In this document: one piece after another, positions 41,372-50,692 of the stretch
Layout of the letters: every line of letters begins with the position of its first letter
How positions within the stretch are numbered: position 1 is the stretch's first letter
Assembly (NCBI GenBank): GCA_036821825.1
Contig: DAISIV010000010.1
Coordinates: 31,874 to 95,873 of the forward strand
Source of the DNA: CAITZA01 sp937915285
Lineage (GTDB): Bacteria > Desulfobacterota > Desulfomonilia > Desulfomonilales > Desulfomonilaceae
Length of the DNA stretch: 64,000 nt
Direction: 5' to 3'
Position numbers and translations under genes: made by a program
Notes under the pieces: model-generated
What the model was told of the DNA's origin: nothing
Databases searched by the model: none
What the model saw: only the letters and a program-made list of their open reading frames with translations

Positions 41372-42592
41372 ATGCCACTAATTGTCCAGAAATACGGAGG
41401 AACTTCCGTAGGTGATTTGGGACGAATTGCAAACGTAGCGCGACGGGTAGCTTCCTATAAAGACAGGGGAGATGACCTTGTAGTCGTGGTATCGGCAATG
41501 GCTGGTGAAACTGATCGCTTGATAAATCTGGCCAAACAGATATCCCCTACACCGAACGAGCGCGAGCTGGATGTACTGGTCTCGACGGGAGAACAGGTGA
41601 CGATTTCCCTACTGGCCATGACGCTCGAGTCAATGGGCTATAAGGCCAGGTCTTATTGCGGGTGGCAGATCCCGCTGGTAACAGACAGCGCCTTCTGTTC
41701 GGCCAGGGTTACGGATGTGCATAGGGACAACATAGAAAAGGACCTTAAAGAAGGCGCCATTGTCATAGTGGCGGGCTTTCAGGGGGTTGACGATAGAGGA
41801 AATATAACCACCCTGGGCAGAGGCGGATCTGACACATCCGCTGTCGCAGTGGCTGCAGGTCTAAAAGCTGACCTGTGTGAGATATTTACCGATGTGGACG
41901 GGGTTTACACCACAGACCCAAACATCAGCCCTGACGCCAGGAAGATCAAGCAGATCGCTTACGAGGAAATGTTGGAAATGGCGTCTCTAGGGGCTAAAGT
42001 CCTCTATATTCGGGCAGTTGAATTCGCGATGAGACATAGTGTACCGCTAGTTGTCCGCTCCAGTTTTAATGACAATGAAGGGACCCTTGTAACGGAGGAA
42101 AATACGGAAATGGAAAAAGAGTCTGTTAGGGCAGTCACTTGCAATACCAAGGAAGCAAAAATCAAGGTAGCCGGGGTTCCAGACGTGCCTGGTGTAGCGT
42201 CTCAGGTGTTCGGGGCAATGGCAGAGGCCAACATAGTGGTTGACATGATCATTCAGAATTCTAGCGCCGACGGCAAGACGGACATTACCTTCACGGTTCC
42301 CGAGTCTGATCTGGAAAAAGGTTTGGAAGTGTGCCAGGGGCTGAAAGACATTCTTGCGGCTGAAGACATCAGGGGAACAAAGGACATAGCCAAGGTCTCC
42401 ATCATCGGTTTGGGCATGCGGTCTCATTCCGGGGTGGCCTCCAAAATGTTTGCTGCGCTTGCCCGGGAGGGAATAAACATACAGATGATTTCAACATCTG
42501 AGATCAAGATTTCCTGCGTGGTGAAGAGAAAATACGCTGAATTGGCAGTCCGCGTGCTTCACGATGTCTTTGAGATGGAAAAAGCCCTGTAG
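41372..42592 (+). CDS. lysC: Aspartate kinase
   Basis: 406 residues; phosphorylates aspartate, the first step to lysine, threonine and methionine. The ATG at 41372 follows GGAG and matches the family start (PLIVQKYGGTSVGD). Seen: kinase motif KYGGTS, GFQGVDDRGNITTLGRGGSDTSAVAVAA near 142-168, TDVDGVYTTDP near 181, and two C-terminal ACT domains (VPDVPGVASQVFGAMAEA and GLGMRSHSGVASKMFAALAREGINIQMIS), which usually bind lysine and/or threonine for feedback inhibition. Length and ACT arrangement match the monofunctional class II enzyme. Downstream is citramalate synthase. Confidence 0.97.
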   Translation: MPLIVQKYGGTSVGDLGRIANVARRVASYKDRGDDLVVVVSAMAGETDRLINLAKQISPTPNERELDVLVSTGEQVTISLLAMTLESMGYKARSYCGWQIPLVTDSAFCSARVTDVHRDNIEKDLKEGAIVIVAGFQGVDDRGNITTLGRGGSDTSAVAVAAGLKADLCEIFTDVDGVYTTDPNISPDARKIKQIAYEEMLEMASLGAKVLYIRAVEFAMRHSVPLVVRSSFNDNEGTLVTEENTEMEKESVRAVTCNTKEAKIKVAGVPDVPGVASQVFGAMAEANIVVDMIIQNSSADGKTDITFTVPESDLEKGLEVCQGLKDILAAEDIRGTKDIAKVSIIGLGMRSHSGVASKMFAALAREGINIQMISTSEIKISCVVKRKYAELAVRVLHDVFEMEKAL

Positions 42593-42616
42593 ATTTGTAG
42601 AGTTCGGAGCATTTAA

Positions 42617-44197
42617 TTGAAGAGTATCGAATTATATGACACCACGTTGCGAGATGGGGCTCAAACCTGGGGGATTACCTTTTCTCTGGATGATAAACTC
42701 AGAATTGCCCAGAAGCTGGATGAGATAGGTATTGACCTCATAGAGGGGGGCTATCCAGGCTCCAATCCCAAGGATCGAAGGTTTTTTCAAGCCGCCAGAT
42801 CGATTAAATTCAGGCGATCCAGAATAGCCGCCTTTGGTAGCACATGCAGGGCCGACCTGACACCGGACAGGGATCCGCAGATTCAGGCTCTCATCGACAC
42901 CCAAACAGAAGTAGTCACTGTAGTGGGGAAAAGCTGGGACCTTCATGCCCGGGAAATTCTCGCGGTGCCTCTCGAACGCAACCTTTCAATGATTGCAGAC
43001 TCTCTGGAGTTTTTAAGGCCTCATTTTCAGAAAGTTATTTTTGACGCTGAACATTTCTTCGACGGATTCAGAAAAAACAGGGAATACGCTCTAGCTACTC
43101 TCAAGGCGGCTCAACCCTACAGCGATGTCATTTGCCTCTGCGACACCAATGGGGGAACACTCCCCATGGAATTGGTGGAGGTCATCACCGAGGTCAGAAA
43201 ACACATAGACAAAGAGCTGGGTGTTCACTGTCACAATGATTCAGAAACCGCAGTAGCTAATTCCATCATGGCTGTGGTGGCTGGGGTAAACCATGTTCAA
43301 GGGACTGTCAACGGTATTGGCGAACGCTGCGGCAACGCCAATCTAATATCCATCCTGCCCGCTTTAAGCCTCAAGATGAAACGGATGGAGATTGCTCCTG
43401 AGAAACTCCGGATGTTGAAACACGTGTCGGAATTCGTTGATGAAATGGCGAACAGGACTCCGAACAAATCGCAACCCTATGTGGGCGCATCGGCATTTGC
43501 CCACAAGGGAGGATTACATTCAAGCGCGGTATTCAAGAACGCCATGGCCTATGAACACATCGACCCGGACCTGGTAGGCGCTGCCCGTAATTTCCCCATA
43601 TCAGAACAGGCCGGCCGCGCGGCCCTGGCCCAGAAAGCAGCCCAGTACGGGATCAATATTAGCCCTGATGATCCACGCATAACCGAGATTCTCAAGACCC
43701 TCAAAGACATGGAAGCCCAAGGCGCCAGGTATGATATTGCCGATGGCTCATTTGAATTGCTGATGAAACGCATGCTCGGACTCCACAAAAAGCTCTTTAC
43801 GCTGCACGGATTCAACGTCACGGATTCCAAACGCCAGGGAGATACCAAGACCTATTCGGACGCAGTTATTCGAATAGTGGTTGGTGACAAGATGGAATTC
43901 AGCGCAGCGGAGGGAAACGGACCCGTTAATGCTTTGGACAATGCCTTCAGAAAGGCGCTGTCGAATTTCTATCCTAGCGTTAACAAGGTTCACCTCACCG
44001 ACTTCAAGGTCAGGGTCATCGAGGGAACGTCGGGAACCGGAGCCACGGTAAGCGTTCTCATTGAATCAACCGATGGTGAGGACGTATGGTGGACAGTAGG
44101 CTTCAACCAGAATGTCATCCAGGCCTCATGGAGCGCGCTGGTGGACAGCATAGACTATAAATTACAAAAAGACATGGCGTCATCGGGTGAGCGTTAA
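42617..44197 (+). CDS. cimA: (R)-citramalate synthase
   Basis: 526-residue enzyme that condenses pyruvate and acetyl-CoA to citramalate, giving 2-oxobutyrate for isoleucine without threonine. Seen: LYDTTLRDGAQTWGITFS at the N-terminus (catalytic Arg-Asp), the metal ligand pattern HCHNDSETAVANS near 202 and GTVNGIGERCGNANL near 233, and a C-terminal LeuA-type allosteric domain after about residue 400. The D-x-E and active-site layout follows the CimA subgroup rather than isopropylmalate synthase (GERCGNANL versus GERAGNAAL). TTG start at 42617 with GGAG seven bases before it. Probably cotranscribed with aspartokinase 24 bases upstream. Confidence 0.93.
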   Translation: MKSIELYDTTLRDGAQTWGITFSLDDKLRIAQKLDEIGIDLIEGGYPGSNPKDRRFFQAARSIKFRRSRIAAFGSTCRADLTPDRDPQIQALIDTQTEVVTVVGKSWDLHAREILAVPLERNLSMIADSLEFLRPHFQKVIFDAEHFFDGFRKNREYALATLKAAQPYSDVICLCDTNGGTLPMELVEVITEVRKHIDKELGVHCHNDSETAVANSIMAVVAGVNHVQGTVNGIGERCGNANLISILPALSLKMKRMEIAPEKLRMLKHVSEFVDEMANRTPNKSQPYVGASAFAHKGGLHSSAVFKNAMAYEHIDPDLVGAARNFPISEQAGRAALAQKAAQYGINISPDDPRITEILKTLKDMEAQGARYDIADGSFELLMKRMLGLHKKLFTLHGFNVTDSKRQGDTKTYSDAVIRIVVGDKMEFSAAEGNGPVNALDNAFRKALSNFYPSVNKVHLTDFKVRVIEGTSGTGATVSVLIESTDGEDVWWTVGFNQNVIQASWSALVDSIDYKLQKDMASSGER

Positions 44198-44747
44198 GGA
44201 AGAAAAATCGATCTCCGCTTCCAGGTTGGCTCTAGTAGGGATTGTTTCGGTCTGGGTATCCATAGAGCTGGTTTCGCATGCGTTTCGTTTTATGGATACG
44301 AATCATCGGATGGAGGGTTTACTGGAAGGGGAGTGTGTGTATCAGGTTTCTACGGACAATTTCATTCTGGGCACAAGGTCCTTTGTTAACCCAAGGAGTC
44401 TTGGCGATCTACTCAAGAGTTTCGATAGTGTCACGATGAGTGAACAGGAATTTATTAACCGCATTGTTCCCTGCAACACCCTAGTGAACATTAATACCAA
44501 GGACGGAGCAGTGGCGTTTTCTTCAATTCCTGGAACCCAATTGATCGCTCTGGGCAAGAAAGTATCTATAAACGATTCTACGACTGAGGATCTCGAGGCT
44601 GTGCCCGGCATAGGCCCACGCATGGCCGAAAGAATTGTCGATTACAGGTCGTCTCACGGAAGGTTCAAATCAGTCAGGGATCTTGAAAAAGTCCAGGGCA
44701 TCGGACAAAAACGACTTCTGGAACTGGAATCCTACCTCAAACCCTGA
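44187..44747 (+). CDS. ComEA-like helix-hairpin-helix protein
   Basis: 186-residue protein with one N-terminal membrane helix (LALVGIVSVWVSIELVSHAF, about 14-33) and two C-terminal helix-hairpin-helix motifs: DLEAVPGIGPRMAERIVDYR and DLEKVQGIGQKRLLELESYL, the DNA-binding module of ComEA. The middle part is unlike ComEA and has no known domain. GTG start overlaps the cimA end by 11 bases. A role in DNA uptake together with ComF and others is possible, but the gene sits with amino-acid genes and other competence genes are not here. Confidence 0.87.
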   Translation: MSVKEEKSISASRLALVGIVSVWVSIELVSHAFRFMDTNHRMEGLLEGECVYQVSTDNFILGTRSFVNPRSLGDLLKSFDSVTMSEQEFINRIVPCNTLVNINTKDGAVAFSSIPGTQLIALGKKVSINDSTTEDLEAVPGIGPRMAERIVDYRSSHGRFKSVRDLEKVQGIGQKRLLELESYLKP

Positions 44748-44751
44748 ACCG

Positions 44752-45513
44752 CTAATTCTTTCTTTCTGATCTGGTCATTATACAGGCGGCATACGCCGCG
44801 CCAAATCCATTGTCAATGTTAACGACCACGACACCTGGAGCGCATGAGTTGAGCATGCCTAGTAGGGCGGCTATGCCTCCGAAGGACGCCCCATAACCGA
44901 TAGACGTTGGAGTGGCGATCACGGGCCTGTCCACCAAACCTCCCACAACACTGGGGAGAGCCCCCTCCATACCAGCCACAACAATTATAGCCGAAGCCTC
45001 CCTGAGCTTTTCATAATGCCGGAAAAGCCTGTGTATACCGGCAATTCCCACATCATAAATAGTTTCCACTCGAGCGCCGAAAGCCTGGGCCGTGACCTTT
45101 GCCTCTTCAGCAACCGGCAAATCAGAAGTTCCTGCGGCTACTACTAGGATGAGGCCGGTTGATAACGATTCAATTGGTTTCCTTGAATAAACAAGGGTAC
45201 GAGCCAACCGGTTGTGTTCAAGACCCTGTATGGCACTCATCACCACGGCGGACTTTTCATCACTGACACGGGTAGCCAATACAGTGTCCTGTTTCCTGAT
45301 TAGCGAATTGAAAATGCCTGTTATCTGTTCTGCAGTCTTGCCTTCACCATAAATCACTTCCGGGAAACCAAGACGAATTGCGCGGTGATGATCCACCGAT
45401 GCAAACCCCAAATCTTCCACCTGAAGAGCCTTGAATTTCTCACAAGCGATATCAGGAGATATCTCGCCGTCCCTAACCTGTTCAAGAATTGTCAAAAGCC
45501 GCTGGCGATCCAA
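44752..45513 (-). CDS. larB: Nickel-pincer cofactor biosynthesis protein LarB
   Basis: 253 residues; LarB carboxylates and hydrolyses nicotinic acid adenine dinucleotide to start synthesis of the nickel-pincer nucleotide cofactor of lactate racemase and related enzymes. Seen: N-terminal DLGFASVDHHRAIRLGFPEVIYGEGK, and the PurE-like C-terminal domain with AAGTSDLPVAEEAKVTAQAFG, YDVGIAGIHRLF, VAGMEGALPSVVGGLVDRPVIATPTSIGYGASFGGIAALLGML. larC, larE and larA are not in the window. Its stop is four bases from the convergent ComEA-like gene. Confidence 0.95.
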   Translation of the reverse strand: MDRQRLLTILEQVRDGEISPDIACEKFKALQVEDLGFASVDHHRAIRLGFPEVIYGEGKTAEQITGIFNSLIRKQDTVLATRVSDEKSAVVMSAIQGLEHNRLARTLVYSRKPIESLSTGLILVVAAGTSDLPVAEEAKVTAQAFGARVETIYDVGIAGIHRLFRHYEKLREASAIIVVAGMEGALPSVVGGLVDRPVIATPTSIGYGASFGGIAALLGMLNSCAPGVVVVNIDNGFGAAYAACIMTRSERKN

Positions 45514-45592
45514 TTTCCCCTCTCAGTACAAATCGATCAAGAAGTAGACATCATTTTGTTGAATATAGATTCCCGCAAATGACAGACAAAGG

Positions 45593-45625
45593 AAAGCCCC
45601 GGAAAGGAGGATAAGAACCGGGGCT
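45593..45625. repeat. Hairpin with purine-rich loop downstream of CBS gene
   Basis: AAGCCCCGG at 45593-45601 pairs with CCGGGGCTT at 45617-45625 around a 15-base loop containing AAAGGAGGAT. On the minus strand the left side is followed by TTTCCTTTG, so it may terminate the CBS-protein transcript. Confidence 0.55.
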
Positions 45626-45650
45626 TCGCATTGGAGAAAAGGTATGTTGT

Positions 45651-45672
45651 CCGGCGGGTTACGCCACCCGCC
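45651..45672. repeat. Second hairpin downstream of CBS gene
   Basis: CGGCGGGT at 45651-45658 pairs with ACCCGCCG at 45665-45672 across a six-base loop. Together with the neighbouring hairpin it forms a double-hairpin region in an otherwise AT-rich spacer. Confidence 0.5.
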
Positions 45673-45802
45673 GTGAGTTCAGCTTTTAAACATAATATTA
45701 GCATGTTGTCAACTTTTTTTAATGTAAAATATAATATATTTAAAAGAAACATCGTGTCGTGTATTATATATTAAGGTTAACTATCTGTTTTAAATATCTT
45801 TA

Positions 45803-46258
45803 TTATAGCACACCTTCAGCGATTGACCTTATAATGTCACCCTTGCCAAGCACACCGACGAGTTCACCATTTTCTATTACCGGGATTGTGTAAAACTTTT
45901 TGTTGGTCATTATTTGTGCGGCTTCTGAAACGTCGGTATCCGGTTCGACACAAACGGCCGGAAAAGAATAGACATCCTCTACAACCGAGGCCGTTAGTTT
46001 TTTGAAATCCTTGTGGAGTCTCCATGGGTTTTCGAGCGGGATTACAGAATCCAGTATTACGAACACTGTGGGGATGTGCAACGGTGTGTTCTGATCGACC
46101 AGGTCAGATTCGCAAACTACTCCGATAACCTTATTTTCAGAATCGACCACTGGAACGCCGTTGATATTTTTCTCGAAAAGTATTTTTGCAAGTTCTCTGA
46201 GGGGCGTGTTTAGCCCAACGGTGATCACGTTTTTTGACATGCAGTCTCGAACTTTCAT
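45803..46258 (-). CDS. CBS-domain pair protein
   Basis: 151-residue protein made of two CBS domains, which usually bind adenine nucleotides. Start ATG at 46258 with AGGAGA five bases upstream; the in-frame codons before it are not needed. Seen: MKVRDCMSKNVITVGLNTPLRELAKILFEKNINGVPVVDSENKVIG (first CBS) and the second from YSFPAVCVEPDTDVSEAAQIM through FYTIPVIENGELVGVLGKGDIIRSI. An insert of about 35 residues between them (TPLHIPTVFVILDSVIPL) is common in bacterial pairs. It probably acts as a nucleotide-sensing regulator; the partner is unknown. Confidence 0.92.
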   Translation of the reverse strand: MKVRDCMSKNVITVGLNTPLRELAKILFEKNINGVPVVDSENKVIGVVCESDLVDQNTPLHIPTVFVILDSVIPLENPWRLHKDFKKLTASVVEDVYSFPAVCVEPDTDVSEAAQIMTNKKFYTIPVIENGELVGVLGKGDIIRSIAEGVL

Positions 46259-46378
46259 TAATTTCTCCTGTAAGGGAATAACTTTTCGGCTCATTTTTGA
46301 TGATGACCGCAAATCTATACCGAATTTCCATCTAAAAGAATTAAAATTTTACACAAACAGAATCCGTTTGTTCAAAAA

Positions 46379-46408
46379 AAAAGAAAGCCACCGGAGTGAC
46401 TTTCTTTT
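46379..46408 (-). terminator. Terminator of carboxyltransferase gene
   Basis: AAAAGAAAGCCAC at 46379-46391 and GTGACTTTCTTTT at 46396-46408 pair with one mismatch around a CGGA loop; on the minus strand a run of T follows (46374-46380). It lies just after the stop of the carboxyltransferase gene. Confidence 0.85.
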
Positions 46409-46424
46409 AAATAGTCAGGTTCAG

Positions 46425-47762
46425 TTATTTTTTCTCGGCAAAATACCCCGTGGCTTCGTGAGGGAAAATGGCGTGGATTAGTATCTCTTCCTCCGTAAGT
46501 CCAGGGAACTTCTGTTCGAGTTCGGGCCACATCGGAGGGATGAGTTCCGCTGGACGAACGTTGATAGGTTTGTCCCCTTTGAGGACCCTATCCTGGAGTT
46601 CCTTGTTAACAGGCGCAGGGGTTTCACCATACATACCTTTCAGGAGGTTAGCCGTATGGTTTGCGATGATTTTGTACCTGCCGAGTAGGACGTTGAAGGT
46701 GGCTTGTGACACAACAATCTGAGAAGTCGGTGTAACCAGAGGTATGAACCCTAGATCTTCCCGGACCCTTGGAATTTCGTCAATTATTTCGTCAATCCTG
46801 TCTATGGCGTTTTGTATTCTGAGTTGGCTGGCCAGGTTTGACATGACTCCACCGGGGATTTGAGTGATGAGCATCTTGCAGTCAACTCCACTGTAGGGGG
46901 CCTCAAAATCGCTGTAAAGGTTTCTGACTGCCCTGGCTTCTTCTGCCGCGCTGGTGAGTTTCTTCAGGTCGCAACCGGTATCATATCCGAGTCTGCCCAG
47001 AGAGTAGACAAGAGATTCGGTGCATGGGTGGCCTGTTCCGCCAGAGAATGGGCTCAAAACGGAATCCAGCATTTCACAACCGGCTTCCACAGCTTTCAGA
47101 GCTGACATCATACCAAGACCGCAGTTGTCATGAGTGTGGAGGTGAATAGGAACATTGACGGCCTTTTTAAGACTTGTGACCAACTGGAATGTTGTGTAGG
47201 GATCAATCAACCCGGCCATGTCCTTGATGGCTATCTGATGGACTCCTTTATCTTCAAGAGCCCTGGCCTTGGACACGAACTTCTCGATGGTGTGCACGGG
47301 ACTTATGGTATAGCAGACAGCCCCCTCGGCTATTTTCCCGACGTCACGAATAGCCTTGATAACAGTCTCCTGGTTTCTAATGTCGTCCAGAGCATCAAAT
47401 ATCCTGAATACGTCAATCCCGTTTCTTGCGGCCACATCGACAAATTTAACCACTACATCATCCGGAAAATTTGAATAAGCCACAAGGTTTTGCCCTCTGA
47501 TGAGCATCATGCTCTTAACATTGGGCATTACCTCTTTAAGTTTTCGCGCCCTTTCCCATGGATCTTCCCTCAAATACCTGACGCACACGTCAAAGGTAGC
47601 GCCACCCCAGGTTTCCGCCCCGTAGATACCTGAATCAGCCAGCTTGGAAGCTACCTTGAGCAAGTCGTCGAGTTTGATTCGAGTGGCCACTTTGCTCTGG
47701 GATCCATCGCGAAGTGTGATGTCAAAAATCTTGACCTTTCTTGAGCCGCCTTTCTCCATCAT
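46425..47762 (-). CDS. Pyruvate carboxylase subunit B / oxaloacetate decarboxylase alpha-type carboxyltransferase
   Basis: About 445 residues: the carboxyltransferase domain that moves carboxyl groups between biotin and pyruvate/oxaloacetate. Seen: KIFDITLRDGSQSKVATRI with the DxTLRD-x-x-QS motif, ETWGGATFDVCVRYLREDPWERAR, FRIFDALDD, IAIKDMAGLIDP with the carbamylated-lysine region, and HTHDNCGLG for metal binding. The protein ends at GYFAEKK with no biotinyl (AMKM) domain, so the biotin carrier must be a separate protein. An ATG at 47762 (or 47759) follows GGGAGG; a GTG at 47804 keeps the frame open. Likely function: anaplerotic oxaloacetate formation or propionyl/transcarboxylation chemistry. 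Confidence 0.88.
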   Translation of the reverse strand: MMEKGGSRKVKIFDITLRDGSQSKVATRIKLDDLLKVASKLADSGIYGAETWGGATFDVCVRYLREDPWERARKLKEVMPNVKSMMLIRGQNLVAYSNFPDDVVVKFVDVAARNGIDVFRIFDALDDIRNQETVIKAIRDVGKIAEGAVCYTISPVHTIEKFVSKARALEDKGVHQIAIKDMAGLIDPYTTFQLVTSLKKAVNVPIHLHTHDNCGLGMMSALKAVEAGCEMLDSVLSPFSGGTGHPCTESLVYSLGRLGYDTGCDLKKLTSAAEEARAVRNLYSDFEAPYSGVDCKMLITQIPGGVMSNLASQLRIQNAIDRIDEIIDEIPRVREDLGFIPLVTPTSQIVVSQATFNVLLGRYKIIANHTANLLKGMYGETPAPVNKELQDRVLKGDKPINVRPAELIPPMWPELEQKFPGLTEEEILIHAIFPHEATGYFAEKK

Positions 47763-47806
47763 GACCTCCCAGTCACTAACTATCGTGTCACCAATTTCGG
47801 GCACGC

Positions 47807-50449
47807 CTATCCGTCACAACCTATAAACTCTGGAAACTTGTTCCTCAGAAGTTGAATCTCGTCCTCCACAGAGTTGGTCAAACCATCCAGACGCGCATCA
47901 CGCAGGTAACCCAGGATCTCCCCGAAAACAGGTCCAGGTTTTAACCCCATGGACTTCAAGTGAGCGCCATTAATTAAGGGCTTAACATTTCTGTAGTGGA
48001 TGATTTGGTCAGATACAATTCTTCTGGTCTGCTCTTTGGTGGTCTTGGCCATCATGTAGAGCAGGGATTCCAACGACAGTTTCTCCAATATTTTAAATAT
48101 TTCACTCGGCTTAGTCAACCTCCCCCTGTCAAGCAATCCGAGGGATGCTTTTAACTTCAGACGTTCCCCGGTTATGTCCACCATGTGTCCTCTGGGGATG
48201 GACAACCTATCCAGGGAGCCCTCAAATGATTTCTCATCCAGAGAGTCGGTCAGCGCCAAGAAGTACACCACCCACGACTGGATCTTATCCTCGAGGAAAA
48301 GATATTTCCACCAGGCCAGTACACCCGACACGGATTCTACGAGTGAAAAGATCCTCGCATTTGTCATTATCGGCGGATATATCGCCTTAAAAATACCCAG
48401 CTCGGCCATGGATTTTATGGGAGCCAGAGGATTCTTTTCATCCATGACGTGAATGAGTTCGTTGAGAATCCTTTTGCCCTCAACGCGATCGAAAATCCTG
48501 ATCTTTAATGCGCCCTTTATCAATGACATAGTATGCTTACTGATCATGAAACCGAAACGACTGCTGAAGCGTATGGCTCGCAGGATTCTGGTCGGGTCCT
48601 CGACAAAAGCAAGGTTATGAAGGACCCTGATGGCCCGGTCCTTTATGTCTCTTACACCCCCAAAAAAATCGATCAGTTCGCCCCATGAATCCGAATTCAG
48701 ACTTACCGCAAGAGTGTTCATGGTGAAGTCGCGCCTAAACAGGTCCCTTTTTATTGAGCTAATCTCTACAGTCGGCAATGCCCCTGGGCTTTCATAATAT
48801 TCATGACGCGCAGTAGCTATGTCTATTTTGAAACCATCATTAAATAGCACCACTGCAGTTCCGAACTTTTCATGACTTCGTAGTCTGCAGCCCTGACAGC
48901 CTTTGGCCAGTTTCGTGGCAAAGGGTATACCCTCACCCTCTATCACCAGATCTATATCGAGGTTGTGATTTCTAAGGAGAAGATCCCGCACAGCCCCTCC
49001 GACAAGGTAGATCCGGTTTCCATTCTCGTCGGCGACTTCGCCTGCTTTGCGCAAAACATCCAGGACCCTTCTAGGCAACCGTTCTTCAAGCAGTTTCTTA
49101 ACGCTCTTGCGTTTCTCCCGATCCTGAGTGTAATTTTCCGGACCGTTAGAGTCACTCGTTCTGGGGAGTTTTAGGTGCTCCAACAAATCACTTCTCGAAA
49201 TGACCCCCACCATTTTGCCTTCGTCTATGACCGGAACGAGCCTGTGACGCCCTTCAACAGAAACCTGGAGGACTCTCTCGATCAAATCATCCGGGGTGAC
49301 AAAAACTATTCCAGGGTTCATGAAATCGCTTACCAGGTGATGCTCCAATCCATGATGGACAGCCCTATCCACCGCGTGTCTGTGCAATATCCCGAGTAAC
49401 GATTCATCGCGTTCGACGGGCAAGGAGCTGATTTGGTAACGGCTTAGCATTTCAGAGGCCTCACTGATAGTCTGATCCGGCCTGATACTCACGACCGGCT
49501 TACTCATTATTTCCAGCGCCTTCTGTTTGGGACGCACCTTTTCATGCAGGAGAGTGATGAGCCGGTCCCTGGCCTCATATAGGGACATATCTTTAATCGT
49601 GGCGCTTGCAGCCGTCGGATGGCCTCCTCCGCCAAAAGCAGCCGCTATCTCTCCGACATTAACTGCATCAGCGCTGCTACGGGCAATCAAGTGGACCCTA
49701 TCCTCCATTCTTACAAGGGCCAAAATAGCATCATGACTCTCCATATCCTTAAATTTATGAACCAGTATGGCCAAATCGCCTATGTATCCTTCTGCCCCGG
49801 CTATGGCCACAACAATGTCTATCCCACCTATGTTTACCTGACGGGCGTCTTCTATCAGTTGATGCATGATGTCGATCTGATCGCGGCTCAGCTCGCTTGT
49901 CATCATGTTCGCAACAATATTTAGGTTTGCCCCCTTACTGATCAACCAGGCGGCTGCCTCAAGATCATTCGTGGTGGTAGATGAGAAAGTAAACGAACCG
50001 GTGTCCTCATAGATGCCCAACGAAAGTATAGTGGCTTCCTCAGCGTTTATTTCGCAACCTTTCTGCCTCAGAAGCTCGATGAATATGGTTACGGTCGATC
50101 CATACGGTTTGATTATTTCCAACGATCCCTTGATGTCGTCATCAGAGTTAGGGTGATGATCATATATGTGAACATCCACCGACGGACGGTCACAAATTTC
50201 TGATAACTGCCCGATCCGGCTCTTTTGACGGGTGTCTACCAGTACAAGCCTGTGAACCTTGTTTAAATCAAGATCCTTGACGCGCTCAATTGACAGAATG
50301 TAAAGCGAAGATTCCATGAAGAAATCGCGAAGGCTTTTTTCCCTAGATCCTGGAAACACTACTACCGCAGCTGGATATATCTTTTTTGCAGCCACTATCG
50401 AGGCGAAAGCGTCAAAGTCAGCATTGAGGTGAGTGGTAATAACTTCCAT
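47807..50449 (-). CDS. DHH phosphoesterase - CBS - tRNA nucleotidyltransferase fusion
   Basis: 880-residue multidomain protein. Residues 1-310: DHH/DHHA1 phosphoesterase (TTHLNADFDAFAS, VDTRQ, YDHHPN, GGGGHPTAA). Residues about 315-430: two CBS domains (IMSKPVVSIRPDQTISEA and VSDFMNPGIVFVTPDD). Residues about 460-850: class II tRNA nucleotidyltransferase/poly(A) polymerase head (IYLVGGAVRDLLLRNHNLDIDLVIEG, RRDFTMNTLAV, FVEDPTRILRAIRFSSRFGF). This arrangement is known from A-adding enzymes of deep-branching and delta-proteobacterial groups, which add the terminal A of CCA while a second enzyme adds CC. The DHH part may act as a nuclease. It ends two bases before the region of the carboxyltransferase gene. 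Confidence 0.93.
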   Translation of the reverse strand: MEVITTHLNADFDAFASIVAAKKIYPAAVVVFPGSREKSLRDFFMESSLYILSIERVKDLDLNKVHRLVLVDTRQKSRIGQLSEICDRPSVDVHIYDHHPNSDDDIKGSLEIIKPYGSTVTIFIELLRQKGCEINAEEATILSLGIYEDTGSFTFSSTTTNDLEAAAWLISKGANLNIVANMMTSELSRDQIDIMHQLIEDARQVNIGGIDIVVAIAGAEGYIGDLAILVHKFKDMESHDAILALVRMEDRVHLIARSSADAVNVGEIAAAFGGGGHPTAASATIKDMSLYEARDRLITLLHEKVRPKQKALEIMSKPVVSIRPDQTISEASEMLSRYQISSLPVERDESLLGILHRHAVDRAVHHGLEHHLVSDFMNPGIVFVTPDDLIERVLQVSVEGRHRLVPVIDEGKMVGVISRSDLLEHLKLPRTSDSNGPENYTQDREKRKSVKKLLEERLPRRVLDVLRKAGEVADENGNRIYLVGGAVRDLLLRNHNLDIDLVIEGEGIPFATKLAKGCQGCRLRSHEKFGTAVVLFNDGFKIDIATARHEYYESPGALPTVEISSIKRDLFRRDFTMNTLAVSLNSDSWGELIDFFGGVRDIKDRAIRVLHNLAFVEDPTRILRAIRFSSRFGFMISKHTMSLIKGALKIRIFDRVEGKRILNELIHVMDEKNPLAPIKSMAELGIFKAIYPPIMTNARIFSLVESVSGVLAWWKYLFLEDKIQSWVVYFLALTDSLDEKSFEGSLDRLSIPRGHMVDITGERLKLKASLGLLDRGRLTKPSEIFKILEKLSLESLLYMMAKTTKEQTRRIVSDQIIHYRNVKPLINGAHLKSMGLKPGPVFGEILGYLRDARLDGLTNSVEDEIQLLRNKFPEFIGCDG

Positions 50450-50692
50450 TTACAAACCTGTTTATAAGTTGCACTAATATGATACTGTTATTTTTACGTT
50501 ATTATATACCAAAAATCACAGCCCCTATGAGACCCCTTTTGGCATTGTGCTCATTAGGCCCTAGAGCTTCCAGCTAACTGCTCATCTCTGTGTATCCAGC
50601 ATCAGGAACACTCCGCAGGTATCGACTTCACCTCAGGTAAAGGACCTAATTCTCCACTTTGTCTTGATTTATTTCACTATTAGTAATAAACT

